Assembly (NCBI RefSeq): GCF_002873455.1
Contig: NZ_MCUN01000001.1
Location: forward strand, 248,001 to 312,000
Direction: 5' to 3'
DNA length: 64,000 bases
DNA from: Vibrio splendidus
Lineage (GTDB): Bacteria; Pseudomonadota; Gammaproteobacteria; Enterobacterales; Vibrionaceae
The stretch's first letter is position 1, and each line of letters starts with the position of its first letter. This document shows, one piece after another, positions 45,493-55,722 of this stretch. The translations under genes and the position numbers were made by a program. The notes below the pieces were generated by a model. That model had not been told where the DNA came from. It saw only the letters and a program-made list of their open reading frames with translations, and made no database searches.

Positions 45493-46791
45493 CTACGAGT
45501 TTATTTGCTCTGATATGGACAAGGATGAATCGGTTTGAAAGGCAATTTTCGCGGTGCAACCACCACAGCTACGATTGAACAATTCAAAGTCCCAATGGAA
45601 GCGCTGACACAAGTCATCGACAATCAACAAGCCTAACCCATGACCATTTGGATTGTATTGTTCTTGCAAGCCTTCACCTTGGTCTTCAATCACAAGATTG
45701 TCTTGGGAGAGGGTGATGGTTACAGTGCCGCTATTGGTTGCTGCAATCGCATTTCTCAACAAGTTGCCGACCAACATGTTCATGATCGCGCTGGTGGCTT
45801 GAATAATCGGCTCTGATTGAATGTGTAGTGATATCTCGACTTGCTTCTCATCCGCTTGTAATGAATTTTTGGAAACGATAGCTTCTAATTCTTGCTGACT
45901 AAACAAACGCAGCGGCGCATCGTCACTGTTTCTTTCATAACGGACTAAACCGAGCAGGGCATCGACCATTTCTGACATTTGAACTATGGCTTCATCAATG
46001 CGCTCAACTTGACGAGATTGAAACTCGGTCGTCTCACTGCGAAGTAGTAATTTGTTTGCCCCTCGAGCAACAGTCAGCGGGGTTCTCAATTCATGGCTCG
46101 AGTAACGAGCAAAGGCTTGTTCACGCTTAAGCAGGGAATTTATTTCTCGACGATATTGATTGAGTTGATCGGTCAGTTGACGAAACTCAACAGCAGCACC
46201 TTCACTGACACCAAACTCTTCCCCTAGATCGAGTTTATTCGAATTGAGTTGCTCAGATAGGGAATTGAAAGGCTCAATAAGTCGTTTAGAAAGACGAGAG
46301 AGTAAGGTACCAAAGCTAAATATCAAAATGGATAGCAGTACCAACACAAACGAGATGGCGTATACCAACTCATAGGTATCAAATTCGACGCGATCTATCT
46401 CAGACATTAGGATGATCGGGTAAGTTTTACCTTCATGAGAGTACTCTCCCACATAGATCATTCGTGATTCCGGTTCGTCGCCGGCTTCACCAAGAAAGTT
46501 ATCCTTACCCTCTATATAAGGCGCGTACTCTTTTGGCACAAATGAGAGGTCATTGTATGCCATGGTGAGACCGTCAATACGTATTGCGCCGCTCTCTCCT
46601 GCTTGAAAGAGTTCGATAGCATAGTTGCGGTCAATCAGGATGCGTCTTTCACCAACCCGGTCTTCTGACATATACAACCCGGCAACAAAAACGACATAGA
46701 CGAATGCAGACACAATCACGGCCATTAATCCAAAGAAAACCGCTAGGCGACCGGTGAGGGTTTTGGTGCTTGTCAGAACATTTGAAATCAA
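45493..46791 (-). CDS. Sensor histidine kinase
   Basis: A 432-residue inner-membrane kinase. TM1 (about 15-38), a periplasmic sensing region of about 100 residues (with acidic patches), and TM2 (about 145-165) are followed by a linker and the phosphoacceptor His in YSSHELRTPLTV. The ATPase region has MLVGNLLRNAIAA and GHGLGLLIVDDL. It overlaps the response-regulator gene by 4 bases (ATGA), so the two are one operon. The signal is unknown. The divergent glycan operon suggests an envelope or cation-stress signal, which is inference. Confidence 0.9.
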   Translation of the reverse strand: MISNVLTSTKTLTGRLAVFFGLMAVIVSAFVYVVFVAGLYMSEDRVGERRILIDRNYAIELFQAGESGAIRIDGLTMAYNDLSFVPKEYAPYIEGKDNFLGEAGDEPESRMIYVGEYSHEGKTYPIILMSEIDRVEFDTYELVYAISFVLVLLSILIFSFGTLLSRLSKRLIEPFNSLSEQLNSNKLDLGEEFGVSEGAAVEFRQLTDQLNQYRREINSLLKREQAFARYSSHELRTPLTVARGANKLLLRSETTEFQSRQVERIDEAIVQMSEMVDALLGLVRYERNSDDAPLRLFSQQELEAIVSKNSLQADEKQVEISLHIQSEPIIQATSAIMNMLVGNLLRNAIAATNSGTVTITLSQDNLVIEDQGEGLQEQYNPNGHGLGLLIVDDLCQRFHWDFELFNRSCGGCTAKIAFQTDSSLSISEQINS

Positions 46792-47465
46792 TTCGATGGC
46801 TCCAGACGGAATCCCACTTTAGGGACCGTAATCAACATCTGGGTATCAAAAGGTTTATCGAGCTGATTACGTAATTGATAGATGTGACTGCGTAGCACAT
46901 CATTGTTAGGCTCGTTTTCTTCCCATAATTTATATGAGATAGCTTCACGTGTTACCACATCAGGTGCGCTTTGGCACAGCATTTCAAGTATGGTGTAAGT
47001 GGTAGGGTTAAGCGCGAGCAGTTTATCTTTACGGTAGGCTTTACGAGTTTTTTGGTCGATGGTGAGTTCATCAAACTGAAGTTTTGAAGAGGCCACTTTC
47101 CCGCGGTAACGACGAATAAGCGCATTCATTCTGGCTTCCAAAATATCCAAATCAAAAGGCTTGGTGAGATAATCATCGGCACCATGCTCAAACCCTTTCA
47201 ACATATCATCTCGGCTATCTAGTGCAGTGAGCATTAGAATAGGCGTTGCGTTGCCTTGGTCCCGCAGTTTATTACAAACCGTTAGGCCGTCCATTCGTGG
47301 CAGCATCAGATCCAATATGATGATATCAAATGCATTCTCCATTGCGAGTTGCAAGCCAAGCTCGCCGTTGTCCGCGTAGTCGAGTTCCATACCAATACAT
47401 TCAAAATAATCAAATAAGACACCAGCGATTTCGCGGTTATCTTCGACTAATAGAACTCGTTTCAT
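46788..47465 (-). CDS. OmpR-family response regulator
   Basis: A 225-residue two-domain regulator. The receiver starts MKRVLLVEDNRE, has the phosphorylated Asp in DIIILDLMLPRMDG and the Lys in YLTKPFD. The winged-helix DNA-binding domain ends with LRSHIYQLRNQLDKP and VPKVGFRL. The frame is open much further upstream, but the start at 47465 fits the family length; an ATG 12 bases earlier is also possible. It is paired with the kinase gene and divergent from the glycosyltransferase operon, 126 bases away. Confidence 0.92.
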   Translation of the reverse strand: MKRVLLVEDNREIAGVLFDYFECIGMELDYADNGELGLQLAMENAFDIIILDLMLPRMDGLTVCNKLRDQGNATPILMLTALDSRDDMLKGFEHGADDYLTKPFDLDILEARMNALIRRYRGKVASSKLQFDELTIDQKTRKAYRKDKLLALNPTTYTILEMLCQSAPDVVTREAISYKLWEENEPNNDVLRSHIYQLRNQLDKPFDTQMLITVPKVGFRLEPSN

Positions 47466-47591
47466 TTTGATTCTCATACAGAAATAGACGGTAACATTAT
47501 CCTGAGTGAGTGTGAAAAATATGTCAATAACATAACTTTCACTTGTGGGAGGGTAGATTGGCTTCAGATTAAAAAAATAGAAGAACGTGTT

Positions 47592-48611
47592 ATGTCTGAA
47601 CTCCATATAAGCCGCCCTAAGATATCTACATCGCAGATCAACCCTGCGGTTTCTCTGTCTATCATTGTGCCTTTTTACGATGAACAAGAAGTACTGGAAG
47701 AATTCCACTCTCGCCTTACTAAAGTGCTTGATAGCTTGCCCATCACCAATGAAATCGTTTATGTCGACGACGGCAGCAAAGACAGCAGCTTGGAGTTGGT
47801 GAGTTCATTTACTTCAATCAACAGCTCAATTTCTGTTATTGGTTTAAGCCGTAACTTTGGTAAAGAATCAGCGATGAGTGCAGGTCTTGAGCACTGCCGT
47901 GGACAAGCGGTTATTCTGCTCGATGCCGACTTACAAGACCCGCCTGAGCTTATCCCGCAAATGATTGCCAAATGGCGTGAAGGTTATGATGTGGTCAATA
48001 TGCAGCGCAGTCAACGTGACGGTGAGACGTGGTTTAAGAAGTTTTCAGCCGCAAGTTTTTACAAAGTCATGAACGTAGCTGCGAAGATTGATGTTCCCGA
48101 AAATGTCGGTGATTTTCGATTGTTAAGCCGAGAAGTTGTCGACCATATTAATCAGCTTCCAGAACGTAACCGCTACATGAAAGGCATATTTTCTTGGCCG
48201 GGTTTCAGACAAACGATGATCCAATTTAAGCGAGATGCTCGCTTTTGTGGTGAAACCAAGTGGAACTACCTAAAGCTTATCGGTTTGGCGATGGATGGCA
48301 TCACATCATTCTCTATCCGACCACTGCGTATTGCGACGGCCATTGGGGGTTTAGTGGCTCTTACTGCTTTTGTGTATGGCGTCTTCATCGTATTCAAAAC
48401 CATGATGTTTGGCGAGCCTATCACGGGCTACCCGTCAATGATGGTGGTGCAACTTGCCCTAGGCGGCATTCAACTTCTGAGCATTGGTTTAATGGGGGAG
48501 TACATAGGTCGTATTTTCATTGAAACCAAGAATCGTCCTCTGTATCTGATCCAATCGGTCGTCGATACTCCTGCATTGAAAACACATTTTAAATTAGAGG
48601 AGTCAGCATGA
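47592..48611 (+). CDS. GtrB/ArnC-like polyprenyl-phosphate glycosyltransferase
   Basis: A 339-residue family 2 glycosyltransferase. SIIVPFYDEQEVLEEF begins the catalytic domain, and VYVDDGSKDSS and LDADLQDPPE hold the nucleotide-sugar and metal-binding acids. Two C-terminal membrane helices follow (about 235-310). GtrB and ArnC enzymes put a sugar on undecaprenyl phosphate. Its gene overlaps the GT39 gene by 4 bases (ATGA). With GT39 and GtrA it forms a lipid-linked sugar transfer set, likely for lipid A, O-antigen or another envelope glycan. Confidence 0.9.
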   Translation: MSELHISRPKISTSQINPAVSLSIIVPFYDEQEVLEEFHSRLTKVLDSLPITNEIVYVDDGSKDSSLELVSSFTSINSSISVIGLSRNFGKESAMSAGLEHCRGQAVILLDADLQDPPELIPQMIAKWREGYDVVNMQRSQRDGETWFKKFSAASFYKVMNVAAKIDVPENVGDFRLLSREVVDHINQLPERNRYMKGIFSWPGFRQTMIQFKRDARFCGETKWNYLKLIGLAMDGITSFSIRPLRIATAIGGLVALTAFVYGVFIVFKTMMFGEPITGYPSMMVVQLALGGIQLLSIGLMGEYIGRIFIETKNRPLYLIQSVVDTPALKTHFKLEESA

Positions 48612-50095
48612 GCCTGAACAGAACGCACCTATGGTATTTGTTGGCTTTTGCACTGGTTCTAAGGCTCTTATCTTTAGCGACGTATCCATTAATGGACACC
48701 ACAGAAGCACGCTACGGGGAGATGGCTCGTTTGATGGTGGAAACTGGTAATTGGTTAACCCCACAGTTTGATTACGGTATTCCTTTCTGGGGCAAGCCAC
48801 CGTTGTTCACATGGATGAGTGCAGTTGGCATTGAGTTGTTCGGCTTGAGTGAGTTTGCTGTGCGTGCTCCGCATTGGTTAGCTGGTTTCGCGACAATTTT
48901 GTTGGTTGCTTACATGGCTAAGCGAACGGGTCAAAGTGCCTTGGTCGCTGCGGTTGTATTAGCGACATGCAGTATTTTCTCTGTCGCGGCGGGTGCCGTC
49001 ATGACAGACATGGCATTAACGTTAGCCATGACTATTGCGATGCTGGGTTTTTACCTATGTTGGCTAGGAGGAGAGGATAGGGAAAGAGAAGGAAGTTCGA
49101 AACCCAATAGAGTTTGGGGCTATGTCGGTTTCATTGGACTAGCACTAGGCTTGCTTGCAAAAGGGCCTGTAGCGATTGTGATTATGGGTATCGCAGTTTT
49201 CCCTTGGTTAGTATTACAACATGGCTTTTTTGGCGCTTTTAAAGTGCTTTGGCAACGCTTTCCATTGTTGTCTGGTTTAGGTGTAATGCTGGCGATTGCC
49301 TTGCCTTGGTACATCATGGCCGAAATGGCAACACCGGGTTTTATTGATTACTTTATTGTTGGTGAACACTTTAAACGTTTTGTTGTGAGTGGTTGGGAGG
49401 GCGATTTATACGGTTCAGCCCATGACCAGGCGAGAGGCATGATTTGGCTGTTTTGGCTTCAAGCGGCTGCGCCATGGTCGATTGTGTTGCCTATTTTGGC
49501 GTTTACTCGACGCCAGAAAATTACAGAAATTAATAATGAAAATCATGGCTTGTTTTCATTCCTAATGTGCTGGTTGATTTCACCTCTGATTCTTTTCACT
49601 ATGGCGGGCAATATTCTCCCAGCTTACGTCCTGCCAGGTATTCCGGCCCTTGGCTTGTTGATTGCTATGCTCGTAGTGGAAAAAGATAAGAAGTGGTTTT
49701 CGAGCGTGGCTTTGGTTCTACCTGTGCTGCTAATGATTGCGATGGTCTACCTGAATCTCGGTAAAGCGAACGAGAAAAGTGACCGTATTATCTTCGAACA
49801 AATTACGGATTCTGCGCCAAGCTTTTACGTGGGTAAACGACCATTCTCAGGGCAGTTTTATAGCCATGGGCAAGCAAAAAGACTACTTGATATCGAACAG
49901 CTTGATGGCATTGATAAGTTCTATCTGATTGGTAAAAGAGCGGAAGTAGAAACCAAGATTAAAGACAACGCGTTAACGTGTATTTTGGAACCGACAGTCA
50001 CAATAAAGCGCGACTTATTCAGCTGTCATAGCCAAAACATCAAACCAAATTTGTCGTTGAGTCATACTCGAAGTGAAAGTGATGTTCAGCGTTAA
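48608..50095 (+). CDS. GT39 (ArnT/PMT-like) membrane glycosyltransferase
   Basis: A 495-residue multi-spanning glycosyltransferase of the ArnT/PMT type. MDTTEARYGEMARLMVETGN in the first periplasmic loop and WGKPPLFTW are typical, with about 11-12 membrane helices after. It takes a sugar from the polyprenyl carrier and places it on an acceptor at the periplasmic face. If the sugar is aminoarabinose-like it would give polymyxin resistance, but no arnA/B genes are here, so the sugar is unknown. It overlaps both neighbours. Confidence 0.88.
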   Translation: MSLNRTHLWYLLAFALVLRLLSLATYPLMDTTEARYGEMARLMVETGNWLTPQFDYGIPFWGKPPLFTWMSAVGIELFGLSEFAVRAPHWLAGFATILLVAYMAKRTGQSALVAAVVLATCSIFSVAAGAVMTDMALTLAMTIAMLGFYLCWLGGEDREREGSSKPNRVWGYVGFIGLALGLLAKGPVAIVIMGIAVFPWLVLQHGFFGAFKVLWQRFPLLSGLGVMLAIALPWYIMAEMATPGFIDYFIVGEHFKRFVVSGWEGDLYGSAHDQARGMIWLFWLQAAAPWSIVLPILAFTRRQKITEINNENHGLFSFLMCWLISPLILFTMAGNILPAYVLPGIPALGLLIAMLVVEKDKKWFSSVALVLPVLLMIAMVYLNLGKANEKSDRIIFEQITDSAPSFYVGKRPFSGQFYSHGQAKRLLDIEQLDGIDKFYLIGKRAEVETKIKDNALTCILEPTVTIKRDLFSCHSQNIKPNLSLSHTRSESDVQR

Positions 50096-50534
50096 CTCAG
50101 GGCTGCGAATGATTCAGACACAAAGCCAAAGGCTTCAGTCCCATCACAAGATGGTTCGGTTTGCTATGGTTGGTGTTGGCGGGTTTGTTGTTGATTGCTT
50201 AGTTTTTACATTGCTCCATTACGTTATTGGGTTGCCTTTAATGACTGCGCGAATTGGTTCCTTCATTGCTGCTGCAACGACAACGTGGTTTGGCAATCGA
50301 GTGCTGACCTTTGAGTTCAAAGGGCAGGGTAATTGGTCTGAAAAACTGATTCAGTGGCAAAAGTTCATGTTCTCAGCGTCGATATCAGCGGTACCTAATT
50401 TACTGTGCTTTAAGTTGATGACGGAATTACTGCCAGTGTTTACTGGTGTTGTATTTATTGCCATGGCGGTTGGTATCTTGGTGGGTATGGTCACTAACTA
50501 TCTGTTTAGTCAATATTGGGTCTTTACCCGTTAG
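50082..50534 (+). CDS. GtrA-family membrane protein
   Basis: A 150-residue protein with four membrane helices of the GtrA family (FAMVGVGGFVVDCLVFTLLH; NRVLTFEFKGQG; NYLFSQYWVF at the end). GtrA proteins are thought to flip polyprenyl-linked sugars. The start overlaps the end of the GT39 gene; ATG 50082 is chosen, with GTG 50073 and ATG 50109 as alternatives. It is the last gene of the three-gene operon. Confidence 0.87.
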   Translation: MFSVNSGLRMIQTQSQRLQSHHKMVRFAMVGVGGFVVDCLVFTLLHYVIGLPLMTARIGSFIAAATTTWFGNRVLTFEFKGQGNWSEKLIQWQKFMFSASISAVPNLLCFKLMTELLPVFTGVVFIAMAVGILVGMVTNYLFSQYWVFTR

Positions 50535-50595
50535 AATTCCTGTAATCACATAACCAAGTGAAACCTTTGGGTAGCTCATTAGTAACAGGTGCAAA

Positions 50596-50621
50596 AAAGC
50601 GCAGCTAAATAGCTGCGCTTT
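50596..50621. terminator. Bidirectional terminator
   Basis: AAAGCGCAGCTA pairs perfectly with TAGCTGCGCTTT around AA, between the GtrA-family and YgiQ genes, which are convergent. Confidence 0.92.
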
Positions 50622-50658
50622 GTATTTTTATGATGACCAAGTAAATGAAGTCGCTATA

Positions 50659-53058
50659 TTAACGCTGTGTTGCGCGTTGGCGATTCTTTCCGTTACCCGC
50701 AGGTTTACCACCTTGACCATTGCCCGCTTTGTTGCGGTTGGGCTTGCCATTTCCGCCACCGTTGCCTTGCGATTGCTGACTAGCAGGTGCTTTTTTGATG
50801 AAGCCAGTCGCTGGTTTATTACCATTGCTGTTCTGCTTTCCGTTGCCCTGATTGCCGTTGCTTTGGCTACCTGTTGGCTTTTTACCACCCGGTTTAGGCT
50901 TATTGCCACCCGGCTTAGAATGGTTACGTGGGCTTTCGCCGCCAAGACCCGGTTGAGCTTTACTGTGCTTAGTTGCAAAGCGTTGTGAGCCGTGACGACC
51001 AGACTTACGACGCTGTGCTGGTGTCTGAGCTTCAAAATCTTCTTCTGGCACTAGGCAGTTTATTTTGTCACCAATTAGGTGCTTTTTGCCCATGCTGATC
51101 AGCGCTTCACGGATGATCTTCCAGTTTTCAGGATCGTGGTAACGAAGCAATGCTTTATGCAGACGACGTTGACGATCGCCTTTAGGCACTGGAACATCTT
51201 CACGTTTTTTGTATTTCACGCGTTTTAGAGGGTTAGTCTCTGAGTAGTACATCGACGTTGCATTACACATTGGCGATGGGTAGAAGTTCTGTACTTGGTC
51301 ACACTCGTAGTTATGCTTTTTTAGCCACAACGCAAGGTTAAGCATGTCTTCATCTTCCGTGCCCGGGTGAGCAGAGATGAAGTAAGGAATTAGGTACTGT
51401 TTCTTACCCGCTTCAGCGCTGTACTTTTCGAACATCTCTTTGAAACGATCGTAAGTGCCCATGCCCGGTTTCATCATCAGATCCAGAGGACCTTTTTCAG
51501 TGTGCTCTGGAGCAATCTTCAAGTAACCACCAACGTGGTGAGTCACAAGTTCACGTACGTATTCTGGAGATTCAATCGCAAGGTCATAACGAACGCCTGA
51601 TGCGATCATCACTTTCTTGATGCCCGGAACTTTTCTCGCTGAGCGATAAAGGTCAATGGTGTGCTGGTGGTCTGTGTTCAGTTTTTCACAGATTTTAGGG
51701 AACACACATGATGGGCGACGACAGTTAATTTCAGCTTTAGGATCAGAACAACCTAGGCGATACATGTTCGCCGTTGGGCCACCCAAGTCAGAAATGGTAC
51801 CGGTAAAGCCAGGTACTTTATCTTTAATGTCTTCGATTTCATCCAAGATCGATTCTTTCGAACGGTTCTGGATTATACGACCTTCGTGCTCTGTGATTGA
51901 ACAGAATGAACAACCACCAAAACAACCACGCATGATGTTAACCGAAGTCTTAATCATGTCGTATGCGGGAATCTTTGCTTTGCCATACATAGGGTGAGGA
52001 ACACGCTTGTAAGCAAGACCAAACACATAATCCATCTCTTCAGTTGCAAGAGGAATTGGCGCTTGGTTTACCCATAGCTCGCGGTCACCGTGACGTTGAA
52101 TAAGAGCACGACCTGAATACGGGTTGGTCTCTAGGTGCAGAATACGGCTAGCGTGAGCGTAAAGAATACGGTCATTATTTAACTTTTCGAAACCAGGAAT
52201 ACGAACAGCGGTTGTTTTCGCATCGTGACGAGAAGGGCGAATAGTAATTGGCTGCGCCTTTACTTCTTCTTTTTCATCTTTCTTGGTATCACACTGCGTT
52301 TCTACTTCGTACGGGTTAACCGGAACGTAGGCTTTGTTCGGTTTTTCGATACGAGAAGAATCGATAATTTTGTAACCTTCAGGCGCTGCAGGCAGGTTGA
52401 TTGCAGTACCGCGAATATTTGTCAGCGTTGACATATCTTCGCCGTCGGCAATTCGGTGTGCGACTTCAACCAGTGCACGCTCAGCGTTACCGAAAAGAAG
52501 AATGTCTGCTTTTGCATCAAACAATACAGAGCGACGAACTTTATCAGACCAGTAGTCGTAATGCGCAACGCGGCGTAAGCTCGCTTCAATACCACCAAGA
52601 ACGATTGGTGTGCCTTTATAAGCTTCACGACAACGTTGAGAATAAATCAGAGTTGCGCGGTCAGGACGCTTACCACCTTCATTGTTTGGTGTGTAGGCAT
52701 CGTCATGACGAAGTTTGCGATCAGAGGTGTAGCGGTTGATCATGGAATCCATGTTACCCGCTGTGATGCCGAAGAATAGGTTAGGTTGACCCAGTTCCAT
52801 GAAGGCATCTTTACTGTCCCACTTTGGTTGGGCAATGATGCCCACGCGGAAACCTTGAGCTTCAAGCAAACGGCCAATGATAGCCATACCAAAGCTCGGG
52901 TGATCGACATAAGCATCACCAGTTACAATAATAATGTCACAGCTATCCCATCCAAGAGCATCCATCTCCTTTCTACTGGTAGGCAAAAAGGGTGCTGTTC
53001 CGTAGCACTCGGCCCAGTATTTTTTGTGTTCGTGAATAGGAGTGATATCGCTGTACAT
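50659..53058 (-). CDS. YgiQ-family radical SAM protein
   Basis: A 799-residue YgiQ-type protein. The radical SAM cluster motif is CFGGCSFC, reading [18 protein letters not shown] near residue 385. The N-terminal part resembles a B12-binding fold. The C-terminal end, from about residue 680, is a low-complexity tail rich in Gly, Asn, Lys and Gln, which may bind RNA or be disordered. The reaction is unknown. It is monocistronic. Confidence 0.92.
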   Translation of the reverse strand: MYSDITPIHEHKKYWAECYGTAPFLPTSRKEMDALGWDSCDIIIVTGDAYVDHPSFGMAIIGRLLEAQGFRVGIIAQPKWDSKDAFMELGQPNLFFGITAGNMDSMINRYTSDRKLRHDDAYTPNNEGGKRPDRATLIYSQRCREAYKGTPIVLGGIEASLRRVAHYDYWSDKVRRSVLFDAKADILLFGNAERALVEVAHRIADGEDMSTLTNIRGTAINLPAAPEGYKIIDSSRIEKPNKAYVPVNPYEVETQCDTKKDEKEEVKAQPITIRPSRHDAKTTAVRIPGFEKLNNDRILYAHASRILHLETNPYSGRALIQRHGDRELWVNQAPIPLATEEMDYVFGLAYKRVPHPMYGKAKIPAYDMIKTSVNIMRGCFGGCSFCSITEHEGRIIQNRSKESILDEIEDIKDKVPGFTGTISDLGGPTANMYRLGCSDPKAEINCRRPSCVFPKICEKLNTDHQHTIDLYRSARKVPGIKKVMIASGVRYDLAIESPEYVRELVTHHVGGYLKIAPEHTEKGPLDLMMKPGMGTYDRFKEMFEKYSAEAGKKQYLIPYFISAHPGTEDEDMLNLALWLKKHNYECDQVQNFYPSPMCNATSMYYSETNPLKRVKYKKREDVPVPKGDRQRRLHKALLRYHDPENWKIIREALISMGKKHLIGDKINCLVPEEDFEAQTPAQRRKSGRHGSQRFATKHSKAQPGLGGESPRNHSKPGGNKPKPGGKKPTGSQSNGNQGNGKQNSNGNKPATGFIKKAPASQQSQGNGGGNGKPNRNKAGNGQGGKPAGNGKNRQRATQR

Positions 53059-53295
53059 ATTTCAACCTCTGATTTTTGAGGCGGGAATTATAGCGGCATG
53101 AGGCTAGACTAGCCAGTAGAACATGCCCCTGTTAGTTCTGGTGTCTTTCGCTATATTACGATTAAAAGTGATTAAAGAGCCATACAACAGCATAGTTGAA
53201 GCCTTGAATAACGTCGCTAATTTGTGATTTTGATTAGTGTTCGCACCAGTTTTTGATATTATTCGCGAAAATAAGTCTGAACAAGTAGATCCACA

Positions 53296-53976
53296 ATGGT
53301 CGAATCATTATTAGTACAATTTGCTCCCATGCTATTAGGAGCCCAACTGATCTTAACTTTAATCTTAGTGAAAGGTGATATTTGCCCTGGCCAACGTGGC
53401 CGTATTCACAAGATGTTACCTGCGATTGGCGTGCTTTGGCTCGCTGTTGCTTCATTAAGAATTGAAGCGTTTCTGATCGTATTCGCTATCTTTTACTTCT
53501 ATTCTCAAGTTCAAACTAAGAAGACACGTGACTCTGGCCCTATCTGGGTGATGTATCTTGCGTGTGGTTTGGCGCTGTCATACGTCGCTATCCAAGCAAG
53601 CGAACAGGTAAATCCCGTAGGTATGATCGCAACTGTATTGCTGGTAGCTTTACTGGGTGCTTCTTTCGGACATTTACTGCTGACTATCGCAAGAACGCGC
53701 TTACAAGCATTTCACCGCGTTCTGCCTGTTGTGGGTGTGTTAACAGGTATGTTAGTGGTACTGGCGACGGTCGTTAATGTTTACTCCCTTTCTGAAGCTC
53801 AATTAGAGCCTGTGATTTCAACTCTGCTGTTTAGCTTTGCTTTGCTTATCTCATCTATCGTGGTGTGGTGTTGGCATCTACTGTTCGTTAAAACGCCTGA
53901 AAAGCTTCAGCTGACGATTTCATTGTTGATGTTATTGGCCGCGGCTGTTGGTTTAACGCCAGTTTGGGCACTTTAA
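53296..53976 (+). CDS. Uncharacterised inner-membrane protein
   Basis: A 226-residue very hydrophobic protein with about six or seven predicted membrane helices. It starts MVESLLVQFAPMLLGAQLIL; a GQRGRIHKM loop follows, and the second half has LLLTIARTRLQAFHRVLPVVG. No motif that names a family was recognised. The 237 bases upstream show nothing else, and the gene stands alone. Function unknown. Confidence 0.65.
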   Translation: MVESLLVQFAPMLLGAQLILTLILVKGDICPGQRGRIHKMLPAIGVLWLAVASLRIEAFLIVFAIFYFYSQVQTKKTRDSGPIWVMYLACGLALSYVAIQASEQVNPVGMIATVLLVALLGASFGHLLLTIARTRLQAFHRVLPVVGVLTGMLVVLATVVNVYSLSEAQLEPVISTLLFSFALLISSIVVWCWHLLFVKTPEKLQLTISLLMLLAAAVGLTPVWAL

Positions 53977-54108
53977 TTACGTACTTTTATTAATCACGCA
54001 TTCTCATTAATCACGTACTCTCATTAAGAAGTGTGATCAGTTTTTTGGCATGGCATTGGTAAGCGTTCTAAACTTAAATCTAGTCGGTGTGTTCGTTAGG
54101 AGTTCGGG

Positions 54109-54309
54109 ATGGATTTAAGCAACGTCAAAGGTTTCGATAGCATTATCTTGCTCGGGATCGTCAACGAAAAACTTCGTTTGGAATGCGATAGTTTTGAAGA
54201 GTTGGTCAGCATGTATGAAATGGATATAGAAAGTGTCGTCGGTAAGCTCGATATGCTTGGTTATCAATACGATCCATTAACTAACCAGTTTAAGTCTTAT
54301 CCAAGATAA
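54109..54309 (+). CDS. DUF4250-family small protein
   Basis: A 66-residue soluble protein. It has the DUF4250 pattern: ILLGIVNEKLRLECDSFEEL, then a short helix, then LGYQYDPLTNQF. AGGAG lies before the ATG. The family function is unknown. A 54-nt region of AATCACGTA-like repeats lies just after the preceding gene (about 53985-54030). Confidence 0.78.
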   Translation: MDLSNVKGFDSIILLGIVNEKLRLECDSFEELVSMYEMDIESVVGKLDMLGYQYDPLTNQFKSYPR

Positions 54310-54430
54310 GCAGCAAACTGGCGCATCTTCTGTCGATTGTGACTTGGTTATCGAGAGTGAGTCAGGTATCGACTGTGAGCCAGTATCGTGAATATACAAG
54401 TACAGCCATTGCCGGTACTAAAGCTAAAAG

Positions 54431-54461
54431 AAAAAAGTCACAGATTATCTGTGACTTTTTT
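54431..54461. terminator. Bidirectional terminator
   Basis: A 15-bp perfect stem (AAAAAAGTCACAGAT / ATCTGTGACTTTTTT) with a one-base centre, between the DUF4250 and metR genes. Confidence 0.92.
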
Positions 54462-54532
54462 GTTTCTGGCGTTTATCTATCAGTCTTCACTCAGTCTTCA
54501 CTCAGACTTGAATTAACCTCATAGAGAATCTC

Positions 54533-55444
54533 TTAAACGACCTCAATCCCATCTAGATGACTCTTACTCTGTTGTCTTGCTGTGCTAAAGAAAGCTTGCA
54601 GGTAACGTTTGTCTTTTTCTGAATTTCTTACTGCTGCAAACAGTCTTCTTGAAAGCCCGTTGCCCAGTGGTTTACTGGCGATTAACCCTTGTCTTGAAAA
54701 CTCACTGATCGCCCAGTTTGGTAAGGCTGCAACACCTAAACCCGCCGATACCATTTGTACCAACATTAATGTGTTGTCTGCCTGTTTCCATTTTTTAGGC
54801 TCTACGCCTGCCGGCTGCAAAAAGTGCTTCACAACATCAAGACGCTGCTTTTGAACTGGATAAGAGAGCATCGTGATATCGCTAAGATCTTGCGGATCGA
54901 TGCTTGGCTTTTCCGCCAAAGGGGAGTTAATAGCGGTGATTAAACGCATTTCAAAATCAAAGAGCGGTTCGTAATGGACCTCTGAACGCGGCTGAATGTC
55001 TGATGTGATCACCAAATCGAGTTCCCCAGCCATCAAAGCTGGTAAAGGTTCAAAACCAAAGCCTGATGAAAAGTCGAGCGTCACGCTTGGCCAAGCAACT
55101 TGGTACTCCTTTAAAGCGGGCATTAACCATTGGAAGCAGGAGTGACATTCGATCGCCATGTGCAATCGACCATTCACATCCTCTTTCAGGCTCGCGAGTT
55201 CGTTCTCTGCTTTGGCGATTCGTGGTTGTATCTCATCTGCGAGCTTAAGCAAGATCTCACCCTCAGAGGTGAATTTTACGGGCCTAGTTTTACGCAGGAA
55301 AAGCTGACCGCCAATACGAGCCTCAAGGTCTTTCAATTGATGCGAAAGCGCCGACTGAGTCAGATGAAGAGAAGTCGCAGTTGCGGTAAGCGATCCGCTG
55401 TCTCTTAAGGTGGTCAATGTTCGAAGGTGTTTAAGCTCTATCAT
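54533..55444 (-). CDS. metR: LysR-family activator MetR
   Basis: A 303-residue LysR-type regulator with the N-terminal DNA-binding domain (IELKHLRTLTTLRDSGSLTA, LTQSALSHQLKDLE). Its divergent position to metE and its overall match to MetR make the assignment firm. MetR with homocysteine activates metE and related methionine genes. The shared 278-base intergenic region carries the control sites described separately. Confidence 0.9.
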   Translation of the reverse strand: MIELKHLRTLTTLRDSGSLTATATSLHLTQSALSHQLKDLEARIGGQLFLRKTRPVKFTSEGEILLKLADEIQPRIAKAENELASLKEDVNGRLHMAIECHSCFQWLMPALKEYQVAWPSVTLDFSSGFGFEPLPALMAGELDLVITSDIQPRSEVHYEPLFDFEMRLITAINSPLAEKPSIDPQDLSDITMLSYPVQKQRLDVVKHFLQPAGVEPKKWKQADNTLMLVQMVSAGLGVAALPNWAISEFSRQGLIASKPLGNGLSRRLFAAVRNSEKDKRYLQAFFSTARQQSKSHLDGIEVV

Positions 55445-55517
55445 GAGTATTCCTCATATTCCCTAAGCCAATTCAATATTTCTTAATAATCACCCTACGG
55501 TGTTTTTGCTCTCTTGT

Positions 55518-55541
55518 AAACGTCTAGATGTCCAGATGGAT
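55518..55541. promoter_or_regulatory. Tandem MetJ-box-like sites
   Basis: Three adjacent 8-mers AAACGTCT, AGATGTCC and AGATGGAT resemble the MetJ box AGACGTCT (7, 6 and 4 of 8 matches). Another AGACGCCT lies near 55649. Repression by MetJ with S-adenosylmethionine is inferred. Confidence 0.65.
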
Positions 55542-55566
55542 TTAAACTGTTCATCTTTGGATGATT

Positions 55567-55601
55567 CAAGATGAATATTATTAATAAACAAGATGAATAT
55601 T
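55567..55601. promoter_or_regulatory. Direct repeats, possible activator sites
   Basis: CAAGATGAATATT occurs at 55567-55579 and 55589-55601, 22 bp apart, about two helical turns. TTCAAGATGAA in the first copy is an inverted repeat. They may be MetR sites, although they do not match TGAANNNNNTTCA exactly. Confidence 0.5.
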
Positions 55602-55722
55602 TGGACGTTGTTCATAGATCGGATTAAGGCGATAGTTTAGCCATCCAGACGCCTTTGTAAAAAATACAATCATCACAGGCAGTCTGACCGGAAATTAAAA
55701 TTATCGAATAAGGAACAGACTC

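Noticed and set aside
50620..50988. 122-codon ORF opposite the end of the YgiQ gene
   Set aside because: A shadow of the low-complexity tail on the other strand.
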